64,000 bases of DNA from Rhodoferax fermentans (lineage in GTDB: Bacteria > Pseudomonadota > Gammaproteobacteria > Burkholderiales > Burkholderiaceae_C). The stretch is taken from NCBI RefSeq assembly GCF_002017865.1, contig NZ_MTJN01000002.1, forward strand, positions 4,154,001 to 4,218,000, given 5' to 3'. Positions within the stretch are counted from its first letter, which is position 1. Each line of letters starts with the position of its first letter. The notes beneath the pieces were generated by a model. The model was not told where the DNA came from and ran no database searches. It was given only the letters and a program-made list of their open reading frames with translations. Of this stretch, positions 44,720-54,136 are shown one piece after another. The position numbers and the translations under genes were made by a program.

Positions 44720-45925
44720 TCAGGCGGCCCGCTTTTTCATTTTCAGCACCTTGCCAGCTTTGCGCCCGTCAAGGTAATCAGCCCACCACTGCATCAGCTT
44801 GGCGCGGTCATCAAGGTAGGTTGAACGGTGGTATGCAGCCCGCACGCCGTTGCGCTCCACGTGGGCTAGCTGGCGCTCGATAGCGTCGGGGTTCCAGTTG
44901 CACTCATTGGCCACCGTGGAAAACAGCGCCCGGAAGCCGTGGGCGGTCGCGCTTCCCTTGAATCCCATGCGTGCCAGGGCTGAATTGAAGGTGTTCTCGC
45001 TCAGGGGTTTGCTGGGATAGAACGGGCTGGGGAACACCAGATCACGATCACCGCTCAGGGTGTGCATGGTGCGCAGCACTTCCACAGCTTGGCGTGAGAG
45101 TGGCACGCGGTGCTCCAGGTGCATTTTCATGCGGGCTGCAGGGATGATCCACAGCGCCGCGTCAAGGTCAAACTCTGACCACAGCGCCCCGCGTGTTTCG
45201 CCGGGCCGGGTTGCGGTCAGCATCAGCAGTCGCAAAGCGTGCACGGTGTGGGGGTCGCCGTCATAGGCTGCCAGTTTGGCCAGGAATGCAGGCAGGTCGC
45301 TATCAGCCAGGGCTGGGCGGTGTGTCACATGCCGGGGTTTGAATATCTCACCCGGCACCAGATCGACCATGGGGTTTGATTCGATGCGCTCATGCGTCAC
45401 CGCCCAACGGTAAACCGCCTTGACTCGCTTTAACACCCGGTCGGCTTGGTCGGCTGCGCCGCGTGCCTCTACCGTTTTGACCGCCGCCATGATCTCGCCT
45501 GGTTTGATGCTGGCAATGGGTCGCGCCCCCAGCGTCGGGAAAATGTCGGCCTCAAGGGATGCCCGGATGCGGGCCAGTGTCACGGGGGCCCAGCGGGCCG
45601 TTTGGTGTTTCAGCCAGTCACGTGCCACCGCCTCAAGGGTGTTCACGGTTTCATGCACTACCTTGGCTTTTTCGGCTTTGCGCAGTGCGCCAGGGTCGCG
45701 GCCATCCTTGATCAGGACGCGGGCCGCGTTTGCCTTGTCACGGGCGGCCTTGAGTGTCACCGCTGGATACACCCCCAGCGCCAGGCGCTTTTCTTTGCCG
45801 CCGTGCCGGTACTTCAAGCGCCAGTAGCGCCCGCCCGCCGGGGTCAGTTCCAGATAGAGGCCGCCGCCGTCAAAGTGTTTGCCGGGTTCGGTCAGGTTGC
45901 GTAGTTGGGCATCGGTCAGGGGCAT
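44720..45925 (-). CDS. int: P4-type tyrosine integrase
   Basis: A 401-residue site-specific recombinase. The N-terminal arm-binding domain (DUF4102) shows MPLTDAQLRNL, FDGGGLYLELTPAGGRYW and RLALGVYPAVTLKAARD. The catalytic domain has the arginine in LTATRPGETRGALW, HGFRALFST with the second Arg, QLAHVERNGVRAAY with the late His, and the nucleophile in the AAYHRSTYL region. ATG at 45925 has AAGGA upstream at good spacing. Its product should recombine the 13-bp cores at tRNA-Arg and 46023. Unusually for tRNA islands, the gene lies at the end away from the intact tRNA. Confidence 0.94.
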   Translation of the reverse strand: MPLTDAQLRNLTEPGKHFDGGGLYLELTPAGGRYWRLKYRHGGKEKRLALGVYPAVTLKAARDKANAARVLIKDGRDPGALRKAEKAKVVHETVNTLEAVARDWLKHQTARWAPVTLARIRASLEADIFPTLGARPIASIKPGEIMAAVKTVEARGAADQADRVLKRVKAVYRWAVTHERIESNPMVDLVPGEIFKPRHVTHRPALADSDLPAFLAKLAAYDGDPHTVHALRLLMLTATRPGETRGALWSEFDLDAALWIIPAARMKMHLEHRVPLSRQAVEVLRTMHTLSGDRDLVFPSPFYPSKPLSENTFNSALARMGFKGSATAHGFRALFSTVANECNWNPDAIERQLAHVERNGVRAAYHRSTYLDDRAKLMQWWADYLDGRKAGKVLKMKKRAA

Positions 45926-45946
45926 GGTGGGCATCCTTAGCAATTT

Positions 45947-45966
45947 GGGGGCACATTTGGGGGCAT
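45947..45966 (+). repeat. Right copy of 20-bp end repeat (candidate integrase arm site)
   Basis: GGGGGCACATTTGGGGGCAT, 19 of 20 identical to 37126-37145, lying between the integrase start and attR. Confidence 0.7.
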
Positions 45967-46022
45967 TTTCTGCCAGCGTGCGACAAAAAGCTAGGTTTCA
46001 TGCGGGTTTGCAGCCGTTTTGT

Positions 46023-46035
46023 GATTCCTGCTGGC
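46023..46035 (+). other. attR core
   Basis: GATTCCTGCTGGC, identical to bases 36993-37005 of tRNA-Arg, followed by CCCCAT where the tRNA has GGGACCAT. Confidence 0.75.
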
Positions 46036-46045
46036 CCCATCCAAC

Positions 46046-46066
46046 AAAAGGGCCTCTGGCCCTTTT
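46046..46066 (+). terminator. Hairpin terminator, probably the original terminator of tRNA-Arg
   Basis: AAAAGGGCC / GGCCCTTTT with a TCT loop, ten bases past attR. Excising the element at the 13-bp cores would place this hairpin directly after tRNA-Arg. Confidence 0.7.
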
Positions 46067-46225
46067 ATATATTGGGGCAATCACTCTCAATAGCAGAGCT
46101 CCATGCCCTCACGCCGCCTGCCGACTGCGGCCTGACCCGGCGCCAACAACAAGTCAACATCCGGGGTGAATGAACCCGCTTTTTAGTCGACTTTCTGCCT
46201 GATGCTGCCAGAGGCAAAGTGTTAA

Positions 46226-47401
46226 GGCAACGCTGAACAAGTAGAGTCAAAGCAGGCCCCAGCGGTATCGAGAAACCGAAGTTGTCGAAATTGCGACCAG
46301 CTGAGCTCGCTTTTGCCCCCTTTGAGGCTGTTTCAGGGGGAATTCACCCCCTATTGCGCCCTCATGGACGCACCTGTGCCATCAGCCTTTGTCGGCAGAG
46401 ATAGATGTTGGCCAGCGCCAAAGCAGTAAACGCCCGCGTGGCGTTCTTCTGCAACCCACGGTAACGCACCTTGCCAAAGCCCCACAGGCGCTTGACCACA
46501 GCAAATACATGCTCCACGCGTGAGCGGATCTTGGATTTGTTGCGGTTCTTGGCGCGAATGCCTTCATCGACCACACCAGAGCGGCGACTGCGCTGGTTGG
46601 TGAAGTCTTTGGCCTTGGGTGCTGCACTGCGGATCAGCTCCTTCTGGCTGGCGTAGGCACTGTCGCCATAGACGCGTTGCTCCTTGCCATGCAACAAACT
46701 GGGCAGTGGGTGTTTGTCATGCACGTTGGCTGCTGTGACCACCGCATGGTGGGCCAGACCACTTTGGCTGTCCACACCGATGTGCAACTTCATGCCAAAG
46801 TACCACTGTTGGCCCTTGCGGGTTTGGTGCATGTCCGGGTCGCGCGCCTTATTCGCATTCTTGGTGGAACTCGGTGCACCAATGATGGTGGCGTCCACAA
46901 TGGTGCCGGTGTTGAGCTTGAAGCCCTTGCTTTGCAAGACAGCGCCTACTTGGGCAAACAGGGCTTGGCCAAGTTTGTGCTTGTTGAGGAGTTTGCGAAA
47001 GTTCAACACCGTGGTGGCGTCCGGCACAGATTCACGCCCCAGGTCAATGCCCACGAAGCGACGCAGGCTCACGCTGTCGTACAGAGCTTCTTCACAGGCC
47101 AGGTCTGCCAGGTTGAACCAGTGCTGGATGAAGTGGATGCGCAGCATACGCTCAAGCCCGATGGGGGGACGCCCATTACCGGCCTTGGGGTAAAACGGCT
47201 CGATGACTTCGCACAGAGCGGCCCAGGGAACGATGACTTCCATGGTCTTCAAGAACTCATCGCGCCGCGTGGGCTTGCGGTAGGTCTCAAAGCTTTGTTG
47301 TTCGGCCATGGCCAGAGTTTGTTGTTTCATCTGCATCTCCTGCTTGGGATGCCACGAACCATGCAAGTCATGGGCCAACTGGGGACTTGATCAGTGTTGC
47401 C
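46226..47401 (-). mobile_element. IS5-family insertion sequence
   Basis: A 1176-bp element with 17-bp terminal inverted repeats, GGCAACGCTGAACAAGT at the left and its complement-inverted GGCAACACTGATCAAGT at the right (two mismatches). It is flanked by a TTAA target duplication (46222-46225 and 47402-47405), the 4-bp size of IS5-type insertion. It holds one transposase gene in full. The near-perfect ends suggest a recent insertion. Confidence 0.93.
46362..47330 (-). CDS. IS5-family DDE transposase
   Basis: A 322-residue transposase. The sequence closely follows the E. coli IS5 type: VIEPFYPKAGNGRPPIGLER, MLRIHFIQHWFNLADLACEE, and PDATTVLNFRKLL. The catalytic triad is visible: Asp in VDATIIGAPSSTKN, Asp in VYGDSAYASQKE and Glu in RSRVEHVFAVVKRLWGF. 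The ATG at 47330 is chosen; two upstream in-frame starts exist. No frameshift or truncation is seen, so it appears intact. A hairpin AGGGGG/CCCCCT (46336-46353) follows its stop. Confidence 0.93.
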   Translation of the reverse strand: MKQQTLAMAEQQSFETYRKPTRRDEFLKTMEVIVPWAALCEVIEPFYPKAGNGRPPIGLERMLRIHFIQHWFNLADLACEEALYDSVSLRRFVGIDLGRESVPDATTVLNFRKLLNKHKLGQALFAQVGAVLQSKGFKLNTGTIVDATIIGAPSSTKNANKARDPDMHQTRKGQQWYFGMKLHIGVDSQSGLAHHAVVTAANVHDKHPLPSLLHGKEQRVYGDSAYASQKELIRSAAPKAKDFTNQRSRRSGVVDEGIRAKNRNKSKIRSRVEHVFAVVKRLWGFGKVRYRGLQKNATRAFTALALANIYLCRQRLMAQVRP

Positions 47402-47519
47402 TTAAGCTGATTCCTACATCGGAGGAATGACAAGACCACCCAGCATATCGCCCGTTTTCACCACCACGCAGCCCGCTCAGACTCAAGCTTCAACCGACAC
47501 CGTCACAACAGGACTTTTC

Positions 47520-49286
47520 ATGAACTTACTCCAAAGTATCAGTGGCCGCCTCTACCTGGTATCGCTTGCACTCATCACCGCGCTGACGGCACTGGCCGTC
47601 AGCACCTGGATTCAGCTGGCCAATGTGCACGACATGGCCCAAAATGCCGGCGGCGTGAAGGTGTTGCAGCTCGAACTGATTGCCAGCACAGAGCTGAGGG
47701 TAACGCAGGTGATGTCCTCCATGCGCCACGCGCTGTTGATGAAAACCCCCCAAGACACCGACCTGGCGATCCAGGACATCCAGGCCAAGCGGGCCCAAAT
47801 CTCCAAGAACGATGCCGACTATCTGAAAGAAATCACGACCCAAGAGGGCAAGGACGCCTTCCAACGCGACTGGCTCCAATTGCAGGCGGTGACCTGGCCG
47901 GTGGCTGAGGCCAACATGCAGTTGCTCAAAGACGGCAAGGCCGAAGAAGCACAGGTCATGTTGCTCGACAAAACCATTCCAGCCTACGCCAAGATGCAGG
48001 ACTGGCTGGGTGAATCACGCCGCGCACAGGGCAAGGAGTTGGCCAAGGAAGTGGACACCATTGGTGCCGCCACCAGCAACATCCGTATCTACCTGGCGGT
48101 GCTGGTGGCCGCCATTGCTGCGGGTTTACTGGTTTTTTCTTGGTACATCGCCCGCACCTTGCGCAGCCGGGTGAGTTTGTCGCAAGAAGTGGCCGACCGA
48201 GTGAGCCAGGGTGACTTCACCGTGACCGTGGACGACCCGGCGCGTGACGAGTTCAGTCCGTTGTTGCAGTCCTTGTCGCAAATGCAAACCTCCCTGACAC
48301 AGGTGGTGTCCTCTGTGCGCCAGGGTGCGGAACGGGTGTCAACCGCCTCGGCCGAAATTTCGTCGGGCAACCATGACCTGTCGGCACGCACCGAGTCTCA
48401 AGCCAGCGCTCTGGAAGAAACCGCCGCCTCCATGGAAGAGTTGAGCTCCACCGTCAAACAAAACGCCGACAGCGCACGCCAGGCCAACCAGTTGGCGATG
48501 AACGCCAGCACCGTGGCGGTACAAGGTGGCGAGGTGGTGGCCCAGGTGGTGGAAACCATGAAGGGCATCAACGAATCGAGCCGCAAGATCAGCGACATCA
48601 TCAGCGTGATTGACGGCATTGCCTTCCAGACCAACATCCTGGCGCTCAACGCCGCCGTGGAAGCGGCCCGTGCCGGTGAACAGGGTCGAGGTTTTGCGGT
48701 GGTCGCCAGTGAAGTGCGATCCTTGGCCGGTCGCAGCGCCGAAGCCGCCAAAGAAATCAAGAGCTTGATCAGCGCCAGCGTTGAGCGGGTGGAACAAGGC
48801 TCAGCCCTGGTCGACCAGGCGGGCACCACCATGACCGAAGTGGTGAACTCGATCAAACGGGTGACCGACCTGATGGGTGAGATCAGCGCCGCCAGCACCG
48901 AACAAAGCCAGGGTGTGAGCCAGGTGGGTGAAGCCGTCACACAAATGGACCAAGCCACCCAGCAAAACGCCGCCTTGGTGGAAGAGATGGCGGCAGCGGC
49001 GAGTAGCCTGCAATCTCAAGCTCAGGAGCTGGTCCAAACCGTGGCGGTGTTCAAACTCAGCACCCAGGATGGACTGCGCCTTGGTGCCACCGCGCCAGCA
49101 GCACGCGCCCTTCCCCCCAAAGCCAGCGCCGCACTCAAAAACCCCGAAAAACGCGCAGCGGCGATCCCCCAAGGGGCTGCGGCACGCGCCTCCAACAAAC
49201 CGGCCCCTTTGCCTGCGCCAACACCCAAAACCACTGCACCACAACCAGCTAGCGGCAGCGCTGAAGGAGACTGGGAGTCGTTCTGA
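47520..49286 (+). CDS. Methyl-accepting chemotaxis protein
   Basis: A 588-residue transmembrane receptor. TM1 is at about residues 10-30. A periplasmic four-helix sensor of about 155 residues follows, then TM2 ([21 protein letters not shown], about 190-210), HAMP, and the cytoplasmic signalling hairpin with the conserved [34 protein letters not shown] tip read in two parts. The C-terminus is DWESF, an xWxxF tether of the kind that recruits CheR/CheB in enteric receptors. ATG at 47520 has AGGAC upstream; an earlier ATG at 47427 is possible. The IS5 element ends only 118 bases upstream. Confidence 0.93.
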   Translation: MNLLQSISGRLYLVSLALITALTALAVSTWIQLANVHDMAQNAGGVKVLQLELIASTELRVTQVMSSMRHALLMKTPQDTDLAIQDIQAKRAQISKNDADYLKEITTQEGKDAFQRDWLQLQAVTWPVAEANMQLLKDGKAEEAQVMLLDKTIPAYAKMQDWLGESRRAQGKELAKEVDTIGAATSNIRIYLAVLVAAIAAGLLVFSWYIARTLRSRVSLSQEVADRVSQGDFTVTVDDPARDEFSPLLQSLSQMQTSLTQVVSSVRQGAERVSTASAEISSGNHDLSARTESQASALEETAASMEELSSTVKQNADSARQANQLAMNASTVAVQGGEVVAQVVETMKGINESSRKISDIISVIDGIAFQTNILALNAAVEAARAGEQGRGFAVVASEVRSLAGRSAEAAKEIKSLISASVERVEQGSALVDQAGTTMTEVVNSIKRVTDLMGEISAASTEQSQGVSQVGEAVTQMDQATQQNAALVEEMAAAASSLQSQAQELVQTVAVFKLSTQDGLRLGATAPAARALPPKASAALKNPEKRAAAIPQGAAARASNKPAPLPAPTPKTTAPQPASGSAEGDWESF

Positions 49287-49302
49287 GCCCCTGCGCGGGG
49301 CT
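49286..49302 (+). terminator. Hairpin at the end of the chemotaxis receptor gene
   Basis: AGCCCC and GGGGCT enclose a TGCGC loop at the stop codon. There is no T run, so intrinsic termination is doubtful. The rest of 49303-49584 shows no gene. Confidence 0.4.
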
Positions 49303-49584
49303 GGCCTTGCACCGCTGCGCCAACCTCAGACCATCGCCAACCATGCACAGGCAACACGGCCTGCGATCCCGTGGTGTGTCAGTGTGACTGGGTGCGACCA
49401 GTGCCCATGCAGAAGTCCATACTGCAGCCAGTGTCAGGTCTGTTCAAGGGCCTTGATGCCTTGTGTCGGGTGTGTGAACAGGTCTGCTGGCTGAGCCCAA
49501 CGGGCGCAGGCTAAGTTAGAGTGACATCTCGCCATTCACCCAAAGTCCCGACCAATGGGCCGGACACAACCCAGGAAACAAACC

Positions 49585-49932
49585 ATGCAAGTACAAGTCA
49601 ACACGGACGACCACATCCAAGGTGGTGAGTCTTTGGCCCAATGGATTCAGGACGAGGCTGGCGCACGCTTGGCCCGCTTCAGAGAAAACATCACCCGTCT
49701 GGAAGTTTTTTTGACCGATCTCGACGGTGCCAAGTCTGGTGCAGATGACAAACGCTGCCGACTGGAGGCCCGCGTGGTCAGTCGACAGCCAGTCACCGTC
49801 ACGGCTGACGCGGACAAGATGGCCAGCGCGTTCATTTCTGCGGTTGAAAAACTGGCGCGCGCCCTGGACACCGACCTGGGTCGTGTCAAGGACCGCAACG
49901 GGCGCGACACCATTCGTACCGTGCAAGATTAA
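49585..49932 (+). CDS. HPF/RaiA-family ribosome-associated protein
   Basis: A 115-residue protein with the sigma-54 modulation/S30EA fold: MQVQVNTDDHIQGG strand, helix EAGARLARFRENITRLEVFL, strand RCRLEARVVSRQPVTVTA, and helix MASAFISAVEKLARALDTDL. Family members bind the 30S subunit under stress or stationary phase and hibernate or stabilise ribosomes. The start at 49585 is preferred to the upstream GTG/ATG reading at 49555. It stands alone between a chemotaxis receptor and a MarC gene. Confidence 0.85.
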   Translation: MQVQVNTDDHIQGGESLAQWIQDEAGARLARFRENITRLEVFLTDLDGAKSGADDKRCRLEARVVSRQPVTVTADADKMASAFISAVEKLARALDTDLGRVKDRNGRDTIRTVQD

Positions 49933-50033
49933 TTCCGCTTCAAAACCAGTCCGCCAAAAAGCCTGGGTCGACAAAGACTCAGGCTTTGTAGAAGCAAGCC
50001 CCATCGCATTGCGGAGTTGACCGGATTCGATGC

Positions 50034-50711
50034 TTACAACAGCAGGCTGCGCAGCAACTCGCTCAACCCGTCCCACACAATCTGCACGCCCAGGCACAGC
50101 AGGATGAAAGCAGACAGGCGCAAGAAAATCACGCTACCGGCCTCGCCCAACGGCTTGAGCAACTGCTGGGCATAACGGAACGCCAGGTAAAGCAGCAGAC
50201 CAATCGTCAGCAACGCCAATACGCCGCCTCCCATGCGCACCAAGGACAGCGATAGGCGTGTGTCGTTGAGCGCCACGCCCACGGTGATGGCTGCGGCAAT
50301 CGAGCCCGGCCCGCAGCTGATAGGAAAGGTGAGCGGGTAAAACGCCTGACGCCGAGCCTGCTCAGGCGTGTACGACTCAGCCAAAGCCGAGCGACTGTCG
50401 TCGCTGACATGGTTGGCATTGAGCAGGCGCCATGCCGAAGCAGCCACGATCAGCCCGCCACCCACGCGCACGATGGGCAGCGAGATGCCGAAGAACTCCA
50501 GTACATAAGAGCCCACCAACATCGAACCCACCATCAGCGCAAACATGTTGCGCGCGATGCGCCTCGCCAGCAACGCCCGTGTGCTGGGCGAGGCACCTTC
50601 GGTCAGCCCCAGAAAAATTGGTGCCGTCGCGGCCGGATTCAGTATGGGTAGGATGGCTGCAAACACAAACAAGAAACTCTTGCCAAAAGCCAGTGCGAGT
50701 TCATAGCTCAT
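50034..50711 (-). CDS. MarC-family integral membrane protein (UPF0056)
   Basis: A 225-residue protein with six hydrophobic segments. FVFAAILPILNPAATAPIFLGLTEG near the N-terminus and ARRQAFYPLTFPISCGPGSIAAAITVG in the middle carry the MarC pattern. Despite the name, members have not been shown to confer multidrug resistance and their activity is unknown. The start at 50711 (MSYELALAFGKSF) is preferred to 50720. It is followed upstream by the BCCT transporter in the same direction. Confidence 0.92.
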   Translation of the reverse strand: MSYELALAFGKSFLFVFAAILPILNPAATAPIFLGLTEGASPSTRALLARRIARNMFALMVGSMLVGSYVLEFFGISLPIVRVGGGLIVAASAWRLLNANHVSDDSRSALAESYTPEQARRQAFYPLTFPISCGPGSIAAAITVGVALNDTRLSLSLVRMGGGVLALLTIGLLLYLAFRYAQQLLKPLGEAGSVIFLRLSAFILLCLGVQIVWDGLSELLRSLLL

Positions 50712-50763
50712 GGGCGCCACTCAAAAATCACCCCAGCAGGGGTGGGCAAGATGCAGCGAGGGG

Positions 50764-52278
50764 TCATTTCAATACCTCCCGTATACGCCGGCGAAGTGCC
50801 TTATCACGCTTTTGTTCAGCATCCCAATCTTCACGCACACCGCGCCACAGCGCCACCGCCATGAGCACGATCACCAGCGTGAACGGCAATGCAAACACAA
50901 TGGTGGCGGTCTGCACAGCCTTCACTCCGCCAGCCAGCAGCAGACTGATGGCGATACCCGAGACCAGCAGGCCCCAGACAACCTTCACGCGCGCGCTCGG
51001 GTTGGCATGGCCGCCGGTGCTCATCATCCCCAACACCAGGGTGGCGGAGTCGCCTGAGGTCACGAAAAACAACAAGACCAGCACGGTGGCCAACCCTGAG
51101 AGCAGCCCGCTCATGGGCAGGGCATCGAACAAAACGAACATGGCCGTGGACACGTCCGCACCCACCGCCTCGGCCATGGGCAGACCCCGAATGATCTCCA
51201 TGTTGAGGGCAGTACCGCCAAACACAGAAAACCAAATGAAGGCCGCCAGCGTTGGTGCAAGCACCGTGCCCAAGATGAATTCACGGATCGTGCGACCACG
51301 CGAGACGCGCGCGATGAACAGGCCAACGAAGGGTGACCAGCTCACCCACCAAGCCCAGTAAAAAACCGTCCAGCCACTGATCCAGCCGCTATCGCGGAAC
51401 GGTGTCATGCGCAAGCTCATGCGCACAAACTCGCTCACGTAACTGCCCAGCGTGCTGGTGAAGGTGTCGATGATGGCCACCGTCGGCCCCATCAGAAACA
51501 CGGCCAGTGTGAGCAACGCGGCCAGCGTGAGGTTGATATTGGAGAGCCACTTGATGCCCTTGGTCACCCCTGTGACAGCCGACGCGAGAAACAACACGGT
51601 GGTGATCAGGATGATGGCCACCTGTGAGGTGTTACTTACCGGCAGGCCCATCAGCGTATTGAGACCGCTGTTGATCTGCAGCGCACCCATGCCAAGGGAT
51701 GCCGCCACGCCGAAGGCCGTGGCGATCACGGCCAGCACGTTGACCACTGGCCCGAGCTTTCTCATAGGTGCCCAGGGCAGAGATTCAATCGCCGTGCTCA
51801 CCAGGGCAGAGCCCCCCTTTCGAAACTGAAAGAAGGCGATAGCCAGCGCCACGATGCTGTAGACCGCCCAGGGATGCAGACCCCAATGAAAGAAGCTGTA
51901 TCGCATGGCGGCGTTGGCCGCCTCAGGCGTGTTGGCCACGATGCCAGGCGGCGGTGCGCCGTAGTGAGAGATCGGCTCTGCCACGCCCCAGAACACGAGG
52001 CCGATACCCATGCCGGCGGCAAACAGCATGGCAAACCAGGACCCGATGGAGAACTCAGGCTCGTCATCTTCCGCACCGAGCTTCAGGTCACCATAACGAC
52101 TGAAGGCCAGCACCATGGCCAGCACCACCAAGCCCAGCACCACCCAGAGGTAGAGCCAGCCGAAGTCACGTGTGATCACCGCCAGCAGCGTGTCAAACAC
52201 CCCGCCAAGCGAGTTGGGAGCAACAATGCCCCACAAGACAATGGCCAGAATCAGTCCGGCCGAGAAGTAGAGTTGCAT
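50764..52278 (-). CDS. BCCT-family (betaine/choline/carnitine) transporter
   Basis: A 504-residue secondary transporter with about 12 membrane segments. The glycine-rich stretch AAGMGIGLVFWGVAEPISHY (about residues 88-107) and the tryptophan box WTVFYWAWWVSWSPFVGLFI (about 300-320) are the family signatures for trimethylammonium substrates. Uptake of glycine betaine or related compatible solutes is the likely role. The C-terminal tail is short and charged (AEQKRDKALRRRIREVLK), so osmosensing as in BetP is possible but not shown. Confidence 0.93.
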   Translation of the reverse strand: MQLYFSAGLILAIVLWGIVAPNSLGGVFDTLLAVITRDFGWLYLWVVLGLVVLAMVLAFSRYGDLKLGAEDDEPEFSIGSWFAMLFAAGMGIGLVFWGVAEPISHYGAPPPGIVANTPEAANAAMRYSFFHWGLHPWAVYSIVALAIAFFQFRKGGSALVSTAIESLPWAPMRKLGPVVNVLAVIATAFGVAASLGMGALQINSGLNTLMGLPVSNTSQVAIILITTVLFLASAVTGVTKGIKWLSNINLTLAALLTLAVFLMGPTVAIIDTFTSTLGSYVSEFVRMSLRMTPFRDSGWISGWTVFYWAWWVSWSPFVGLFIARVSRGRTIREFILGTVLAPTLAAFIWFSVFGGTALNMEIIRGLPMAEAVGADVSTAMFVLFDALPMSGLLSGLATVLVLLFFVTSGDSATLVLGMMSTGGHANPSARVKVVWGLLVSGIAISLLLAGGVKAVQTATIVFALPFTLVIVLMAVALWRGVREDWDAEQKRDKALRRRIREVLK

Positions 52279-52528
52279 GAAGGAATTTCCAGTAAGGGTT
52301 AAAACGCTGAGAAATTCAACCGCATCAGGTCAAATCCCAAACATTGACGATGGGCTACGCTGAGCCAGACCCGCTCGGCAGCAGGTCTGGTTCACACCTT
52401 GGCTCAGTCAATAGTTGACTCGGCGGCCAAGCTTTTGTCCTGGCACAAGTTGCGCCACCCGGTCACCGTCTGCCTCGAATTTAACACCCTCACCCATCTG
52501 GGCATCACAGTCCGCCCTCAGCCACACC

Positions 52529-54136
52529 TCAAGCCGGCACCAACACCTGTGCCCGCCCCGCTGCGTCGGTGAACAACAACCCCTCGGCCGGGTCGATCAG
52601 GAACGCGCCGTCTGGGAACTCCTTGCGCAGGCGCGCCAGTTTGCTGCCAATCGACAGGTCGACCGCACCGTCAACACCCTGCACCACCTCCACCCGGGCC
52701 TTGAGCATCACCGCCATCTGCTCCTCCAGCTCGCGGCGCTCGTTGAGCGACTTGGACCAGGCCTGCACCGCCTGGCGCCAGGTGGCCTTGACGCGTTCGA
52801 GCATGCCTTTGGGGTCACCGGTGGCAGCCAGATGTTTGCCGAGTTTTTGCAGGTTTTCTTCGGTGGCTTTTTCCTTGAGCAGGCGCTCGTCCAGTGCCTG
52901 CAATTGCGCTTGCAACTTGGCATTGGCACCCAGTTTGACCACCGTGGTGCCGGCCTTGTTGGAGCCCAACAAGGGCACCCGCAGCAGCATCATGGCGGTG
53001 GCGCTGCCGCCCACCAGACAGCCGCGCTGGGGCAGTTTGTCCCCAATCACAATTTGGTTGAGCGACTCCAGCTCACAGCCCAGAGCCATGTCATCGATCG
53101 AGATCACGGTGCCAGCGTGGATGCTGCTGGCCTCGGCAAACCGTGCCGACACCGCGCCCTGCGACCGCACCTGCGATTTGGCAATGATGCCGCCGGTCAC
53201 ATGGATGTCACCTCCGGCCTCCAGCAAGGCGCCGTCCACTGCACCATTGACCACGATGTCGCCGCTGGCCTGCACTTTCATGCCGTGGGTGACGTCGCCC
53301 TCCACCTGCACCGTGCCTTCAAAATGGATGTTGCCGCTGGCCATGTTGACTTCGGCGACACGCAGCACGGGCTCAACGATGACACCATGCTCCACCAGCA
53401 CGGGCTGCCCGGCCACAGCGGCCTCCAGCAGGTTGGGGTCGCCACTGGCGGGTTGGGCACCCTCCAGCTGCGAAGAAAACGACAGATCCAGCCCCGGGCG
53501 CGGCGACAACTCCCGGCCCTTGACGGTGTGGCCGGGCACACCATCGGTGGCGGGGGTGCGCCGCATCAGCGGCTCGCCAGGACGCACCACCACAATGCCG
53601 CTGTGTTCGCGGTAGTCGATCAGCCCACTCTCGTTGAGCTTGGGCGCGCGGTCTGCCGTCAAGTCAAGCAGCGCATCAAACGCAGCATCCTGGCCATCTT
53701 GGGCGGGCTCGCCACTGGCCACCGGCCAATGCGCGATCTGGCCCAGCCGACAGGCGTGGATCAAGGCGGCCTCGTTGATACCAAACACCACCCCCGCCGC
53801 CTTGAGCACCTCGTGAATGTCTTCCAGGCTGATGGCTTTGCCACCCTGGGCTGGGCTCAGGCTGACCTGCACCACCATCTCGTCGGGTGCAATCTCCAGC
53901 TCCAGACTGGCATCACGCCGCTCGGCCACCTGCACCACAAACGGCGTTTTCACGGTGTTGCAATCCACTGCGCTGGCGGCGATGACCTCTTTGTAGAGCA
54001 GGCATTGGCCAAACCCGGCCTCCTGCAACAGGCTATGGAGCACAGTCGCATCCACAGGTGGGCGGTCCGCTGCAGCTTGGTGGTGCAGAAACACCCGTCC
54101 ATCGGACTCGGTCAGAGTTATGCCATTCAGGTTCAT
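52529..54136 (-). CDS. FapA/DUF342 family protein
   Basis: A 535-residue protein. The N-terminal FapA domain is followed by a beta-helix-like core of short repeats (VEGDVTHGMKVQASGDIVVN, GAVDGALLEAGGDIHVTGGI) typical of DUF342. A coiled-coil region with LQAQLQALDERLLKEKATEE lies near residue 400. Members build polymers or scaffold at the membrane in diverse bacteria; the function here is unknown. It is flanked by the BCCT gene and a region without genes. Confidence 0.85.
   Translation of the reverse strand: MNLNGITLTESDGRVFLHHQAAADRPPVDATVLHSLLQEAGFGQCLLYKEVIAASAVDCNTVKTPFVVQVAERRDASLELEIAPDEMVVQVSLSPAQGGKAISLEDIHEVLKAAGVVFGINEAALIHACRLGQIAHWPVASGEPAQDGQDAAFDALLDLTADRAPKLNESGLIDYREHSGIVVVRPGEPLMRRTPATDGVPGHTVKGRELSPRPGLDLSFSSQLEGAQPASGDPNLLEAAVAGQPVLVEHGVIVEPVLRVAEVNMASGNIHFEGTVQVEGDVTHGMKVQASGDIVVNGAVDGALLEAGGDIHVTGGIIAKSQVRSQGAVSARFAEASSIHAGTVISIDDMALGCELESLNQIVIGDKLPQRGCLVGGSATAMMLLRVPLLGSNKAGTTVVKLGANAKLQAQLQALDERLLKEKATEENLQKLGKHLAATGDPKGMLERVKATWRQAVQAWSKSLNERRELEEQMAVMLKARVEVVQGVDGAVDLSIGSKLARLRKEFPDGAFLIDPAEGLLFTDAAGRAQVLVPA

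Larger units (their letters stand above)
36993..46035. mobile_element. Integrative element of about 9 kb in tRNA-Arg(CCT)
   Basis: Bounded by a 13-bp direct repeat GATTCCTGCTGGC, one copy in the 3' end of tRNA-Arg and one at 46023-46035. Contents are a P4-type integrase near the right end, an AlpA-like regulator, a four-gene primase/helicase operon, unrecognised cargo genes, a 20-bp repeat near each end and many GGGGGCA heptamers. I see no conjugation, relaxase or virion genes, so it would depend on a helper for transfer (a satellite or mobilisable-island lifestyle). The cargo interior is noticeably lower in GC than the chromosome. Confidence 0.82.

Noticed and set aside
46067..46221. Possible gene between attR and the IS5 element
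   Set aside because: No frame with start signal or conserved text; treated as noncoding chromosome.
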